64,000 nucleotides of DNA from Plenodomus lindquistii (GCA_025504975.1 JANUWI010000004.1:1364001-1428000), one strand, 5' to 3'. Positions 51,334 to 63,459 are shown, numbered from the stretch's first letter. Translations and numbers: made by a program. The notes: generated by a model not told the origin, from the letters alone.

Positions 51334-52990
51334 CTACTCGATTGCGATACGGACCGAGATAGAGCCCTTCTTAGTTTGCACCACGATCAAGTCGTGGTCG
51401 TATGAAATGTCCTCGATAGTAGTGTCGACAAGCTTCGCCCTTGGAAGGACAGAGAACGCCATCTGAGCACCCATGAGATACAACTCGCAGTAGGCCAAGC
51501 TGTTATACGTTAGTACGATATCGTTCAAGCTTGCTGTCAACACTTACTTTTCGCCAATGCAGCTACGGGTCCCCTTGCTAAATGCGATCAGTTTCTTCGA
51601 CAACTGGTAGTTTGGCTCTCCGTCCTCCAGTAGCCATCGCTCAGGCAAAAAATCATCCGGGTTAGGAAAGAGCTCCTTGTTCCAGTGGTTGATCATAGAG
51701 GTCATGCCAATAGGTGTTCCTCGGGGAATGACCCAGTCGACCTTCCCATCCGCACTTGTGTAGTGCAGTTCTTCTTCACGAGCGATTCTAGCCGAACGAT
51801 GCGAGACGCCAGGCATCATACGAAGACACTCCTGAAGAATAGCCCAGAAGTATGGAACCTTTTCCAGCTCGACCCACTTGAAGTTCTGAGCGTTGACCCC
51901 GTTGCTTGCAAGTCCAGACATGAGCTTTTGATAGACCGTCGGTTTGGCGAGATTCCAGTATGTGAAGACAGTGAGGATGGCCTAAGGTACGTCAGTCAAT
52001 TGCTACATTCATGACAGCATCAGCTGTACTCACAGCAGTCGTCTCTGTACCAGCAAGAAGGAAATTGAAGCCTTCTCCGGTGTAGCGGTACTTTTCCTCT
52101 TCCGTGAGCTGTTTTTCATTGCCCATTACGTCGGCAAAGACCCGTCCATTCTCAGGGTTTTTAAGGGCAGCTGCGATGTACTGAGGGATGGTGACATTCA
52201 TCACTTTAAAGACAGCCTTGATGTCCTCGCCGAGATAGTCGGCCATGAAGGGCATGACCTGCGCCAGCTTTCGACCAAGTGCGTTGTGCCTCATCATGTA
52301 AGCGCTCTTGAAGAACGACTTGACCCAGGTAGCGAAGTTCGGCTCCCATCCTTCCTGGGCGACGAATCCCATGGGCTCACCGAAAGCGTACTGGGACATG
52401 ACATCCGCAGTAAAGCAATTGAAGGCCTCCTTCACGTCGAAAGCGCCCTTTCCAGCAGAAGCGAGCATCTTGTGGGATACCATGCGAGCAAAGTCGTGGA
52501 CCTCGCCTTCCAACTTCAGCATTTGCTGGCGAGAGAAGAACCTGCTCAAAGGTGCCTTGCGTGCACGATGCAAGTCATGATTAACCGTCGAGAATCCAGT
52601 GACCGAGACAGGTCCAGCGCCACCAGTGTTCAGCTGATGCACCCATTTGTCGCGGCTGCGTCCAGGGCCAGCGTATATTTCGTCTGTGAAGGCCGGGTCG
52701 TTGCAGTGAAGCTCATCCGGATTGATTCTGACAATTGGACCATACTGCTCATGCATGCGAGCGATGAGCTTGCCATATCGTCCGCCGAGGTACCAGTCGT
52801 AGTAAGCCTCGTAAAGGTACGATGCCGCAGCAATCTTGGGACCAGGGAACCGAGCCAACGGATGGAACGGCGAGATGTTGTAAGCAGCAATGGAGATCTT
52901 GTATGCAATCCACAAACCAATGATCCAGAAAATACCGCTGACGGAGAAAAGTGCCGTAAGGCCCCCAAGTAGGCCCGAATTGTTCTCCAT
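51334..52990 (-). CDS. Cytochrome P450 monooxygenase (trichodiene-oxygenase-like group)
   Basis: An ER-anchored haem monooxygenase of about 518 residues. Exons: 52034-52990, 51548-51981 and 51334-51499, with 52- and 48-bp introns. The N-terminal anchor is GIFWIIGLWIAYKI, followed by a Pro-containing hinge (FHPLARFPGPK). The I-helix is LLAGTETTA, cut by intron 1 just after it. ExxR is ECLR, the PERF-type motif is FLPERW, and the haem loop is FSKGTRSCIGE with the Cys ligand. Intron 2 follows this loop, and splicing gives IGENLAYCELYLM. ATG 52990 (MENNSG) is the first in frame. The N-terminal part resembles fungal P450s annotated as trichodiene oxygenases, but the substrate is unknown and no terpene synthase is in the window. 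Confidence 0.92.
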
Positions 52991-54137
52991 TTCGAGCCAG
53001 TGAAAACGTCTGTACAATTTGTAGACGCACAAATTACACAACGAAAAAGAGAATGTGTCCAAGAAAGCCGTTTCAGGCAGGGTCTTCGGGTATATACCTT
53101 ACGGGTCCCATGAAAATCCTCCTCGCCCATCCCATCAGTCGATCCTGATCCCCTCCTGGCGAAGACTACATGCTATCAGTCCGGAAACACGCAAGTTCAG
53201 CAATAGGGCATAATACGCCGAAGAAGCCCCCTATCCACACCGCAAGCTCTGAGTAACATGGTGGTCTTATTGGTCACTTGATGCGCGTGAAAGCACGTTG
53301 GGGTGGGTCTCCGGGACACGGCTCGTCTGCCGTGTCCCATCGCATGTGCTCTTCCCCGTTCAAGTCACAATGTAAGGAACCATAATCCCCTGAAAACTTC
53401 AACAATGTCCAGCAATTTGGAGACTAATATGCAGAAATTTCGGGCAATTCTCATTGGTGCGGCGAGGCTTAGTATGGAGATGCCGAAGCATTACGGCACT
53501 TGGATTGCTTACCGATACGGCTGAGGCATTCCGTCACTGTGGGGCTGCAGGTGGCTCGGACCGCCCAAAGACCGGCCAACGTCTCCTGTCGAAAAGACTG
53601 ACGACTAGTCATGATACTTTGCAAGGTTCAAGTTCGCCGAACAGAGCAGCGTTCCGGTTATCGTAACCCTGGTCGACGTTTTGACGGCCCAAAGTGGCAG
53701 CGGCATGGCCCGAACCTCATCAGAAGTATCATGATCAACCCTACGCTTTCCTCTGTTGAACTATTTCAAGGCTGCGCCGGGGGCCCTGGAGTGCAGGTGG
53801 AGAAGAGTGTTTGAGGCCAGTCTGTCGAAGAAACGATGTGAAGGTCTCTCTGCCTGTTCACGTTAGGACGCATGAGAACCTGTTCGAGCCATGGGTGTTG
53901 GTCCACACGACCGAACCGCGTGCGACGGTGATCCTAAACGAAGCGCAAGCGAGGTTGGACATGTCCAGATGGTCAATGATGTGCCAGGCTTCTGAACTCC
54001 ATCGCGTTCTTGACTGTCTCCATAACATCTCTCGTTCGCTCCTTGTGTATACCCCAGATCCGCGCCATCCCACTGCTTCCCTCCATTCTCGTTCCGTTGC
54101 CTAATCAGGCACTTGCCCTTTCTTGCAACCAGTCAGT
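52991..54137. other. Divergent intergenic region, P450 and Pth11-like gene
   Basis: 1.15 kb with both promoters. Short frames only; no gene is supported. Confidence 0.5.
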
Positions 54138-55489
54138 ATGGGGTCGGAAGTCATTTACATGGACATGGTGACGAGTGCCCGCAATTCACTCATAGCGATG
54201 TGCGTGCTATGGGTACTCTTTGCGACAGTCCTCATATTTCGAGTTCGCGGGCGTATGAGAGGACCAGGTCTGGGACCTGATGATATACTGTCTGTTATTG
54301 CGCTTGTAAGTACGCATATAGCCTCCCTGGGCCTGATCTTCGACTAATAGGAACGATTAGCTTCTGACCACGAGTACCATTGGTCTCAATGTGGCCGGTA
54401 TGTCAGATGTGTCTCCATAGCATGTTGAACGATTACTGAACTTCTGCGATAGTATTTACCACTGGAGTGGGCTACGACCTTGACCCCAACTCTCCGTTCT
54501 TACCGATATGTAGGTCTTACAGCGAAAAATTGCTCATATTGTATGCATTGCTGACGAGATTGATAGTGATGAACAACCTGCCCTTCATCATGCAGATCAC
54601 ATTTGCATTCACCTTAATTTACATATGGGCACTCGCAGCACTCAAACTCTCGCAACTTGCTCTCTACTTGCGAGTGTTTGCTCTCGAACTCCGGTGGCAC
54701 GTCTACATTGTCGGCAGCATTGTCATCGTCTGGGCCATCGTCTTCAACTTTCTCTTCCTGTTCCTATGTGATCCGATTTCGCAGCAATGGAGTGTCGTCC
54801 GCGTTGGACACTGCATGGACCAAATTCTCCTGCTGAAGATGTTGATCCTCACCAATATGATCACTGATGTCTTAATCGTGGCGCTACCTGTTCGTTGCGT
54901 ATGGAGACTGCAGATGCGCAAGACGGAAAAGTTTGCGGTCCTGGCATGCTTTGGTCTCGGACTGGCGTGTGTCTTCATCAGTATCGCAAGGTTCATACTG
55001 ATGTATACCATTGGTGAGAGCAGCGACACTTTCTTTGCCCTGAGGGTTGGACTAACAGGTTGTAGATCTCCTGAGTAACCTTACAGGTACATCACTCACC
55101 ACCTTCATGCTGTGCACCGTCGAGCTCATGCTGGCGGGTCTTTGTGTCAACATCCCCATGCTCCGCCCATTCTACATCCAGTGGCGCGCAAAGTACAAGC
55201 ATTCCTCCATTAGCAACAGCGGACGACGAAGTGCTCCTCTATCTACACCTGGACCCCTGCTGTCGAACGAGGCAAGACCGGGACACTACACACAGTGGCT
55301 TGAGCTGGTACGTTCTACACATCTGGCGGTGAACTCTAGACAATTACTAACCTTTCACAGCATGACAAGGAACAAACAAACGTCACAGTGACCCACGACG
55401 ACGCGAGTTCAGAGAGAAAACTCACCGCAGTGCCTCACCCACACGACGCAATTCATGTCCAGAAGAACTGGGAGGTCAGACGCGACTAA
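54138..55489 (+). CDS. Pth11-like rhodopsin-domain integral membrane protein
   Basis: A multi-pass membrane protein of the fungal SAT4/rhodopsin-like family, which includes Pth11-type GPCR candidates. Six exons: 54138-54305, 54361-54397, 54453-54509, 54567-55013, 55066-55307 and 55361-55489. The spliced product is about 359 residues with about seven hydrophobic segments (NSLIAMCVLWVLFATVLIF, LIYIWALAALKLSQLALYL, VGSIVIVWAIVFNFLFLFL, MLILTNMITDVLIVALPV). Family motifs LALYLRVF and LCDPISQQWS are present. No CFEM domain precedes the membrane region. Intron 3 (54510-54566) is 57 bp without a stop, so a 19-residue longer isoform is possible. The Ser/His-rich cytosolic tail is short. Ligand and role are unknown. 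Confidence 0.85.
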
Positions 55490-56573
55490 GTCGGAGGCAT
55501 TATGTACCGTCAACAACAAGCAGATACGGTGGGAGGTGTCTAGGAATACACAAGAGAAAACTACGACATGACAACCGCTTTGGAGTCGCACTGTCGCTAG
55601 AACAGAGCTCACGCAACACGAAAGGCCACCAACTCACTTCGCTTTTCGCAGTAACGAACGCATGACATTCAGATTTACAGGTAGCAGAGCGAGAAACACC
55701 AGCAGCGTTACGCTCGTTTATGGCAAGACGTGATCTCACCAAGTTGGTTATTTCTCCATTCATTGCAGTGATGACGAACTCGAACCTTCTTTGCTCCATT
55801 CCATGTCCTTATTTTTTTTTCACCCACATTGTTTGCGTAACCCGTTTGTTCCAAATACTGTATATACATGGCAATTTGAAAGCGCGACACCACGACTATT
55901 CATTGCATTGCACTGTCACGAACATCCCAGACGTCGGTCGAATGGCGATACCTCGGCGATGTGCAGGAAGGATGCTCGGCCCTTTTTAGACGAGAAGTTT
56001 GCTGTTCCTGGCAATCGCTTGGGATCGTGATCTTGCACGTGGCAGGCGCCATGCCATGAGTCAGGTCTGCACCGCAGAGTCCCGTCATCTTGTGTCATGT
56101 AAATTTGGGGGGGGGGGGGGGGGATGTCAATCATTGCCAAGACACGAGTTCTGTGCTGCGCTGCTTGTCCAGTTCGGACATGGTCTTTATCTATTGATAC
56201 GTATTTGGATTCTTAGAATTACAAATTACATCCTGGTTACACATCGTGGACATGCGCGCGTCAATTACACATTTGCAGCTTGCTTGCTGCCCAATCCAAT
56301 GTCCACGCCTGAGGTACTGTACTATAGGTCTCGGAAGTATACTTCCGCAGCGTTGGGATCAGGACTGGCTTCTATCTTGGTAACGTCCAGGTTATCAGGG
56401 GAGCGATGAGGCCGCGGTTGGGATGCCTGATGTTCAGGTTGCTGGGAACCAATGCTCCGCCACACATATATGTACACCCTGCTATAGACTTCTCATCTCA
56501 ACAACAACCAAGAATACATACTTGGCGAGTCAAGTTGGGAAGGGGAGGGGAAAGAAGCCTAGCAACCGCGCGA
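55490..56573. other. Intergenic region between convergent Pth11-like and ligase genes
   Basis: 1.1 kb with a run of 17 G at 56107-56123. No gene is supported. Confidence 0.55.
56107..56123. repeat. Homopolymer run of 17 G
   Basis: Uninterrupted G17 in non-coding DNA. Its length may be uncertain because such runs are prone to sequencing error. Confidence 0.9.
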
Positions 56574-58286
56574 TCAAAGCTTCGCCTTTAACTGCGCAAC
56601 GCCGAGTGGCACATCTGTTTTACTCCGTTCCTTAAGCAGACGTCGTAGGATCTTGCCACTTGCGCTCTTAGGAATTTCCGACACGAAGACGATGCCGCCG
56701 CGAATGCGCTTGTGGTTTGCGACTTTGGCATTGAGCCAGGAGATGAGGGTTTGGGCTTCTTGCTCGCCGGCTGTCGACTGCGAAGCTACTATGTATGCGC
56801 GGGGAACTTCTGTATGTTGTTGTTCGTCTTGGACACCAATTACTGCGGCATCGTCTACTAGTTCGCTCTCCATGAGTTTCCCCTCGAGTTCGGCGGGCGG
56901 GACCTGGAAGCCCTTGTACTTGATTAACTCCTTGACGCGGTCAGTGATGTAGAAATTGTGTTGTTCGTCTTGGAAGCCAATGTCGCCGGTTTTAAAGAAG
57001 CCATCAGGGGTAATGGAGTCTGCAGTTGCGGCGTCGTTCTTCCAGTACCCTTTGAAGATGTTGGGGCCGCTGAGCCAGAGTTCGCCAGCCTCGCCGGGGC
57101 CGAGTTCGCTGCCCGAGGCGGAAATGTATTTTGCGCTCATGTTGGGGAACATTTTGCCCACTGAGCCAACGGAGCTATACCATTCATCCCATGGCTATAT
57201 GCGTGGCTTATGTCAGCGGTGGTTGGGGGAAGCAGTTGGAGAGGTTCGTCTCACCTGAGTATGTGTCATTGGACTCGTTTCACTCAGACCGTAAGCTTGG
57301 TTGATCTTGATATTCAGACGCTTGTATACCGCATCCACGAGTTCCTGGGTCAAAGGAGCTGCGCCACTCGTAATCATCTTGACAGAAGACAAATCGTACT
57401 TCTCTACCATCTTGTCGCGGGATAACCGGACAATAACGGGTGGCGCAACGTAGATGAAGGTAATCTTGTGCTCTTGTATTGTCCGCAGGAAGACCTCCAT
57501 ATCGAAAGCCGGCATTACCACAACCTCGATGCCACGATGAAGTGACTGGTGCACCAATCCAGTGAGCCCATAGATGTGGAAGAACGGCAGCACACCCAGA
57601 AACTTGTCGTCTGCAGATTTGTACCAGCTTCCCACAGCACCCTGCACCATCAGCAGATCCGCCACGATATTTCGATGCGTTAGCATGACTCCCTTTGGCA
57701 ATCCCGTCGTCCCACTACTATACGCCAAAAATGACAAGTCTTCTGGCTTCGCCTTCTTCCTCCTATAGCGTAGTGCTCCGGACGTTTTTCTGATGTTCGT
57801 CCAGTGCTTCACCCGTTGACTATCATCCTTCTCTTTACCCAGCAAAATCACTCGATCGTCTTTGATTCCCACTTTCCGTGCCGCCACCAGCGCCGTCTCA
57901 AGGAACTGCTTCGTCGTCACCAAACCCTTCGCTCCCGAATTCTCCAACTGATACGCCAGCTCATCGGCCGAGTACCCAGGGTTCGCAGGCGTGACTATGC
58001 CCCCGGCGAAAAAAGCCCCGTAGATGACGGGCGGAATGTCAATGTCATTTGGCGCATACAAAGCGAGTACGTCTGTTCTTTGCCAGTCCCACAGATTTTG
58101 CAAACCCTCGCCGAAAGTCGTGGCGAGGCTTTCGACTTGGGCGAATGTGTAATTTCGATTTGCGTCTGTGGCACTGCGGTAGATGACCTTGTCGTCTGAG
58201 AAATCGCGATCTTTACGATCGAACATCAAAGCCCAAAGATCGACGTCTGGTATTTCGACATCCGGAAAGGGAGATTTGGTGGGCAT
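56574..58286 (-). CDS. 4-coumarate-CoA ligase-like acyl-CoA synthetase, putative peroxisomal (second copy)
   Basis: An ANL adenylate-forming ligase of about 550 residues. Exon 1 is 57255-58286 and exon 2 is 56574-57194, around a 60-bp intron; splicing gives MTHTQPWDEWYSS. Motifs are LAYSSGTTGLPKGVMLTHRN, YGLSETSP, FKTGDIGFQDE, ITDRVKELIKYKG and the catalytic SASGKILRRLL. The protein ends in KAKL, again a type-1 peroxisomal signal. It is a diverged paralogue of the gene at 10563, not a recent duplicate. The substrate is unknown; fungal relatives include ligases for aromatic and fatty acids. CCTCGG lies 221 bp upstream of the ATG, at 58507-58512. Confidence 0.93.
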
Positions 58287-59093
58287 ATTGCGCGTATCGG
58301 ATGCTGATTAGAGGGTGAGTGTAGGACTGAGATACCAGAATAACGCGAGTGAGTGATTTTGTCGATGCTGAGCGCTGGCGTGGATGCGTGTAGAGGTCGT
58401 AGATTGTTTATGTATGATTGAGGCAAGTAGGCGATTCGAGCGGCTTGGTACTCCTGTACTGTTGATAGGTAGTCTGGGGTAAGCTCCCGACGCTTCGGGT
58501 GGGGAACCTCGGCCTTGAGCCTCATGACGTCTGCCCGGGTTCCTTAACGCCGTGCAGGAACGGGCTCCGACCGCGAATCCGCTTAATGCGCATTTCCGCG
58601 ACTGTTCATCTCATGTCGAGAACATCGATGACTGTTTGAATGAGAGCTTCGTGATGCTGACAGGACTCGTAGAGTGAAGGACCGGTGAGAAACGCTCCTT
58701 CCCATCTCAGCTTGCCATGCTACATCAAGGCCACATCACCAGGTCTCTCTTTGTTTTGAAAAATCACCGTCAACTCCATAAACTAAACGTCCTATGGTAG
58801 CTTTCACGCACGTTTGAATGAGTAGAGATTGCACCGATACCCTTGTGTGATTGTAGCGAAGACTAGATACGCAGGTCACACGATGGTTCCAGAAGATGTT
58901 GACGATGAACAAGTTCCTCCACCCACAAGTCCTTTGGTACTCTCTCGCTGCCAAAAGTAAGTTGCGCCATCGACGAAGTGAGTAAAGATCTTGTACAGTT
59001 ACGGGACCTATCTCGGTCGAGAACTCCTCAGCCTTCCCACCACAGCCTAAGTTCCCGCTTGTTCGTCTTCCCATGCTACATCCCCAACTGGCA
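58287..59093. other. Intergenic region between the second ligase and the PPELR-like gene
   Basis: 0.8 kb, including the ligase promoter with CCTCGG at 58507-58512. Open frames here are short and unlike known proteins. Confidence 0.5.
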
Positions 59094-60026
59094 CTAAAAG
59101 CCGTCTTCAACCCACGACCTGATGATAAGAGGCCACTTCTGCATGAATTCTATCCAAAACTTTGGGATATCCGGCAACGCCCTAGCCAATTGCTCGTCAA
59201 GAATCCGGTCAAACTTCGCCCAGTCAAAGCCGTCCATATCGCAAATGGCATAGAACCTCAAGTTCTCGGCCTGCATGGAGTTGATATCTTCATTTCCAAA
59301 CCATTTGTTCTTTAACTGTGCGGCAAGTTCCATTATCGGTGGGAACCTTCGGTAAATAATGGGACTACTACCCACAGTCTCGCCACGGAGCATCCATTTG
59401 AGCGCCATGCCAGAGAAGAAATAGCGGAGTGGTGTGCGAGGCGCGATCTTGAGGCCTGGAAGGATAGCTTTGATCTTGACGGACGGGTTCTGCTGGCACC
59501 ATGCTGCGATTTTGAAAATGTTTGCTGCTGTATCTGGGAACATGTCGACTGCTGGATTGGTATAGCCTCGCACTTCGGGGTATTCATGATGGTTGACATC
59601 TTCTGTCTCGATAGTCTTGATCGTTATGGTGCGACCAGTCAGCCAGTACACCTTGCCTTGCACGTGTGCCATGAATGAAAGCATCTGCTCGCCACAGGTA
59701 GCTTCAGAGTCCGACTTGTGCTCCACAACGAGGTTGTTAAGCTTCACTTCTAGACCTGCTGCCTCTCTATATAGCTGTTTGCAAACAAACTTGAGCTGGT
59801 TGTATTCGTTCTCCTCTTTGTCGCAGGATTGTACTAGCACAGGGCGTTGGATACCGTGTCCAGCGGCGAGACGAGGCGGTGATGTCGTTCGTGTGCAAGG
59901 TAGGACGATATTGAGTCCCGCCGATGGAGCCGTCAAGGCGTGATTGTATATCGCGTTGCGAATCTCTCCAGGTAGGTTCAGAAGGCTGGCGTGCTTGTAC
60001 ATGACGGATGCGTTCAAAGAAGTCAT
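59094..60026 (-). CDS. F-box-like/PPELR-type protein of unknown function (second of this type)
   Basis: An intronless 310-residue protein. It begins with ASLLNLPGEIRNAIYNHAL, matching the LPxEIRNxIY start of Dothideomycete F-box-like families. FVCKQLYREAAGLEVKLNN follows, the usual second motif (CRQLYxEA). The rest is globular with conserved-looking aromatic residues (PRTPLRYFFSGMALKWML, FWIEFMQKWPLIIRSW). No catalytic motif is seen. It differs from the gene at 24811 in having no disordered N-terminus. Function is unknown. Confidence 0.7.
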   Translation of the reverse strand: MTSLNASVMYKHASLLNLPGEIRNAIYNHALTAPSAGLNIVLPCTRTTSPPRLAAGHGIQRPVLVQSCDKEENEYNQLKFVCKQLYREAAGLEVKLNNLVVEHKSDSEATCGEQMLSFMAHVQGKVYWLTGRTITIKTIETEDVNHHEYPEVRGYTNPAVDMFPDTAANIFKIAAWCQQNPSVKIKAILPGLKIAPRTPLRYFFSGMALKWMLRGETVGSSPIIYRRFPPIMELAAQLKNKWFGNEDINSMQAENLRFYAICDMDGFDWAKFDRILDEQLARALPDIPKFWIEFMQKWPLIIRSWVEDGF

Positions 60027-60357
60027 GGTGCATTCGTGCCGATCAAATGTAGGCTGTGAGATGGGCGACGAGGGGGTGGAGGAGGGGCGGGGTTGATGCA
60101 GAAGTAGATCTCACTATGGTCTTCCGCTTGACCTTTAGGACTAATGTAAAGGAAGGCCAGCGATCTGCAATGACACGGTGTACAAACGACCAAATCCTAT
60201 CAAAATGACGATGAAGCTGTCAAGATTTCAATACTGCAATAAGAGTATCAATGCTGTGACAATTTGCGACCCTCATAAGCCATCATAGGAACTACTGCTG
60301 GTCTATGCAGCAAGTAAAGCCCATGAATACTGTGCTCGAACCCTCATTCACACAACA
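60027..60357. other. Spacer between the PPELR-type gene and the ketopantoate-reductase-like gene
   Basis: 331 bp. No gene or motif is seen. Confidence 0.5.
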
Positions 60358-61507
60358 CTACTTCTTCGGAATCTTCACCAATCCCCTGCTCTCCTTGATC
60401 CGCCACTGTATCGCTTTAGCAAGCTGATATAGCACTTCCAATGTCGGCATAGCAACACCTGCATCCTTTCCTGCCCTCAGCGGTTCACCGAGCAAATTCT
60501 CGTGCTCGATGAAGTTACCCTGTAAGCTGTCAGCCAGATGATATGTCCCGCAGCTCAAGGTATACTATACCTTCTCCAAGTCCTGCTGCATGCTCGGCTT
60601 CAGATAGCTCTCCAGCGGATCCATGTTGATAGTAGCTTCTATGACTTCGTCTGACAACTCCACTCCACACACTGCCTTCGCAGCTGCGACAATCTCCCGC
60701 ATAGCCGGTCTGACCAGGCCATCCAGTGCACCGTCTGCAAGACGCAAGCGTCCGTCGTCCAGACCAGTGATTGCGCAGATTGGGTTCAGGCAGGCGTTGA
60801 AGACCAACTTCTTCCATCGATCATGCAGGACGTTGGGAGAATAGACACAATCCGTTTTCCCAGCTGCCGAGTAAATCGCAGCGAGCTCCTCTGCGCGACG
60901 CTCGGGTACAGCGGGGTTGATGTTTGACGTTGGGAAGGCGCCGATGAGCAGTCTGTCGCCTTCATCTTGGACAATGTGACCGGGTGACGGCTCGGCGCTA
61001 CCAATCATAGAAACACCTGAAAGTATGGGTGTGTTCGGGAAAGGGCGTAAGAAGGGTCTTTCGATGTTGAGGCCATTTTGGAGGAGCAAAAGCGTGGTGC
61101 GATTGCTGTTCTTTGCCAGTGCTGGTGCAATGAGCTCGACGGCCGTAGGTGAGACATCTGGTACGTTCTTCGTGCAGAGGATGACGTAGTCGTATGGCTC
61201 GATGTTTTCTTCTATTAAGTTCGGAACTGTGTTGCGTACTATTTGTAGTTGTCAGTGGCGTTGCTCTGATCTTACACACCTTGAAAGTGATCACCGAAGT
61301 GGATTACTTACCAACGCTGGGCTTCCATCCGCTCAAATGACCATGGTCGCAGCTTTCGATTGTGTACCCTTTTTCGTTGACAACGTTGTAGTTGGACCTC
61401 AGTACGATGGTGACAGTTGCCAAGCCACCGACTTCGAGGTTGACAGCGGCAATCGTTCCTACAGCACCGCCGCCCACAATTAGTACAGTCTTCTTTGGGT
61501 CCGTCAT
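60358..61507 (-). CDS. Ketopantoate reductase (ApbA/PanE) family protein
   Basis: An NADPH-dependent reductase of about 341 residues. Exons: 61312-61507, 60571-61238 and 60358-60519, with introns of 73 and 51 bp. The N-terminal Rossmann motif is VLIVGGGAVGTIAAVNLE. The middle contains YDYVILCTKNVPD and LLLLQNGLNIERP. The C-terminal helical domain has the family's lysine-asparagine signature (RWKKLVFNACLNPICAITG). In fungi several paralogues exist; one makes pantoate for coenzyme A and others have unknown substrates, so the assignment to pantothenate synthesis is not certain. The start is ATG 61507 (MTDPKKTVL). Confidence 0.9.
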
Positions 61508-61929
61508 CTGCAGGTATGGCAAGAGGGATTGTTACTCACGAATCGTCAGAACCTGGAAATTAAGAGATAGGGCGTGCCTGACGCGTTAGTGGGGGTGGAG
61601 GGGTAGGTGCGGCCTTGTACCTCATTCCTTCTCCGGACGCATTGTGGTAGGCCAAGTCTATGTTTCAGGCAAGTCACGAACAAGGAGCAGGATTATTGCA
61701 CAGTTTTTGCAGTTCCTCAATCGAGCTCCATTTGATGCATATTTAGGTTACAGTCCGTTAAATTCGTGACCGACGACCATTCCATCCCCAGACACTCCGC
61801 CTCGTACTCCTTCATGTCTAATGCATGGATGACTGATGCATTGCGTGTGTCGAAGGTGAGGTCGTCCATCCCATCCGCCTGAAGACTACGCCGAGAGCCC
61901 AGCAAAAGAGAGAGAAAGAGACTACACGC
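61508..61929. other. Spacer between the ketopantoate-reductase-like gene and RPL42
   Basis: 422 bp: the reductase promoter and the RPL42 3' flank. No gene is supported. Confidence 0.5.
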
Positions 61930-62932
61930 TTAGAAGACAAGAGCGGCACCCTTGGTCTTCTTGTCACCACCAAGCTCGAAGTGCTTGCATCGCTTGAGAG
62001 CGAGCTGCCGCAGGTTAGTGACTGTCGTGTTTACGAAAGATGATACAATCGTACCTGTGCCTTGGTCTTGCACTGTGTGCATTCTAGACGCAGAACGACC
62101 TTCTTGGTTGTCTTCGCCCTCTGCATGCTGTTAACATCCATTTCCATTCAACTGATGCGTGCAACGTACCTTGTGGAAGACGGGCTTGGTCTGACCTCCG
62201 TAACCGGACTGCTTGCGATCATAACGACGCTTTCCCTGGGCGAAAAGCGAGGCCTTTCCTGCCTTGTACTCTGCATTGTCTCAGTATTTTATACGCGTGG
62301 TAGACAAGCCGAGGCTACTAACGGGTGACCTTGTGCTGGGTGTGCTTCTTGCAGTCCTTGCCCTTGCAGTAGGTACGGCGGGTCTTGGGTACGTTGACCT
62401 AGAAGAACCACGTCAGTGCCCGTGCTTCGTACGCATGTGCTTCCTCATAACATCTGATTAGACAGGGTGCGACACGAGAAGATGTGACTCCAGGCGCTGC
62501 GGCATGCGATGGTGTATGCGGTCGTCTGGGGGGTTTTTCGTGCAGGCTATCTCGGTTGCCGAATCTGCCAGCAGCGACTGCTTCTTTGCCGGGAAGAGTG
62601 TAGATGGTCCTTATAGTGCCGCGACCCACGGCAGGCCTGAAAGGTGTGCTTCAATGCTCTTTGCCACCGAGACTCAACGCTGTCCACTGCCTGGCCCAGG
62701 AAAGGCAGCAGGCAGGCGGAACCCATCCCTGCCACACGTAGTATCCCGAATTCATATAACCCTGCCTCACTGCCCTCAATCGTTCTTTCATGTTGTATTT
62801 TCCGCTGGCGGTCGGTCGGGGTACACAGGAAGGGTATGGCTATCATCGTCGATTTCTCGTCGGTCGTCGCATTCTCGTGTCGCAGCGGTCGTAGTCTCAC
62901 AATGTCCCCCAGAAGAATTGCTCACTCACCAT
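61930..62932 (-). CDS. RPL42: 60S ribosomal protein L42 (eL42, L44e)
   Basis: Zinc-binding large-subunit protein near the E site. Five exons: 62930-62932 (the ATG alone), 62323-62398, 62170-62270, 62055-62120 and 61930-62004. They give exactly 106 residues, the usual family length. The sequence starts MVNVPKTRRTYCKGKDCKKH and ends with the Cys-x2-Cys knuckle (ECTQCKTKAQ) and KGAALVF. The first intron, directly after the ATG, is 531 bp; the other three are 50-52 bp. Residue 56 is Pro (QTKPVFHK), the cycloheximide-sensitive form. The single-codon first exon is too short for automatic calling; it was chosen because ATG is followed directly by GTGAGT. Confidence 0.96.
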
Positions 62933-63459
62933 TTTGACTGATTTTGCTCTGTCGTTAGTGGGAACAAAGGGTTAGCGGTGGTGGTGATGCGTTTCCAAGC
63001 TGTTGTTGCAATATCGCTAGCGTTTGTGCGTTCGGCAATATTACCTAAGCTCCGTGCATCAGCCACGTCTTCCCAAACCTCCATCCGCACCGCCACACCC
63101 TTACCAACATTGTGCCAAATGAATCAGACCGAGGCCCAGGTTGTGAGTCAATGTCATTCAGAGGCATGTCTGTAGCTCAAATTTGCCAAATAGCGGAAAA
63201 ATAAACTTGGGTTGAGATCTCAAACAACCTATTCTCAGTTGAAGGAAGGACAGGTTGCTCGAAGGGCTCGGAACCACGAGATGTATCACAAGCACAAGAG
63301 CACTATCACTTTTGATTGCGATGGGAGTCCATATCCAAGAAGGGGAAGATTATCGTATCTGGGGTATCATGCGACGCGAGGAAATCACCCATATATGCCT
63401 CTAGCATTGGCACTGCTCTAAACATCCCATCTAAACATAAGAAGGTCTCGAATTTCGAA
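62933..63459. other. Spacer between RPL42 and SRC1
   Basis: 527 bp holding the RPL42 promoter and the 3' flank of SRC1. No gene is seen. Confidence 0.5.

Noticed and set aside
58226..58525. Minus-strand 99-codon frame upstream of the second ligase
   Set aside because: It overlaps the ligase start in another phase and the promoter, and has no homology I recognise.
62399..62929. C/D box snoRNA in the RPL42 first intron
   Set aside because: A near match to a C box (ATGATA) is present on the gene strand, but no proper C box with a matching D box and terminal stem was found.
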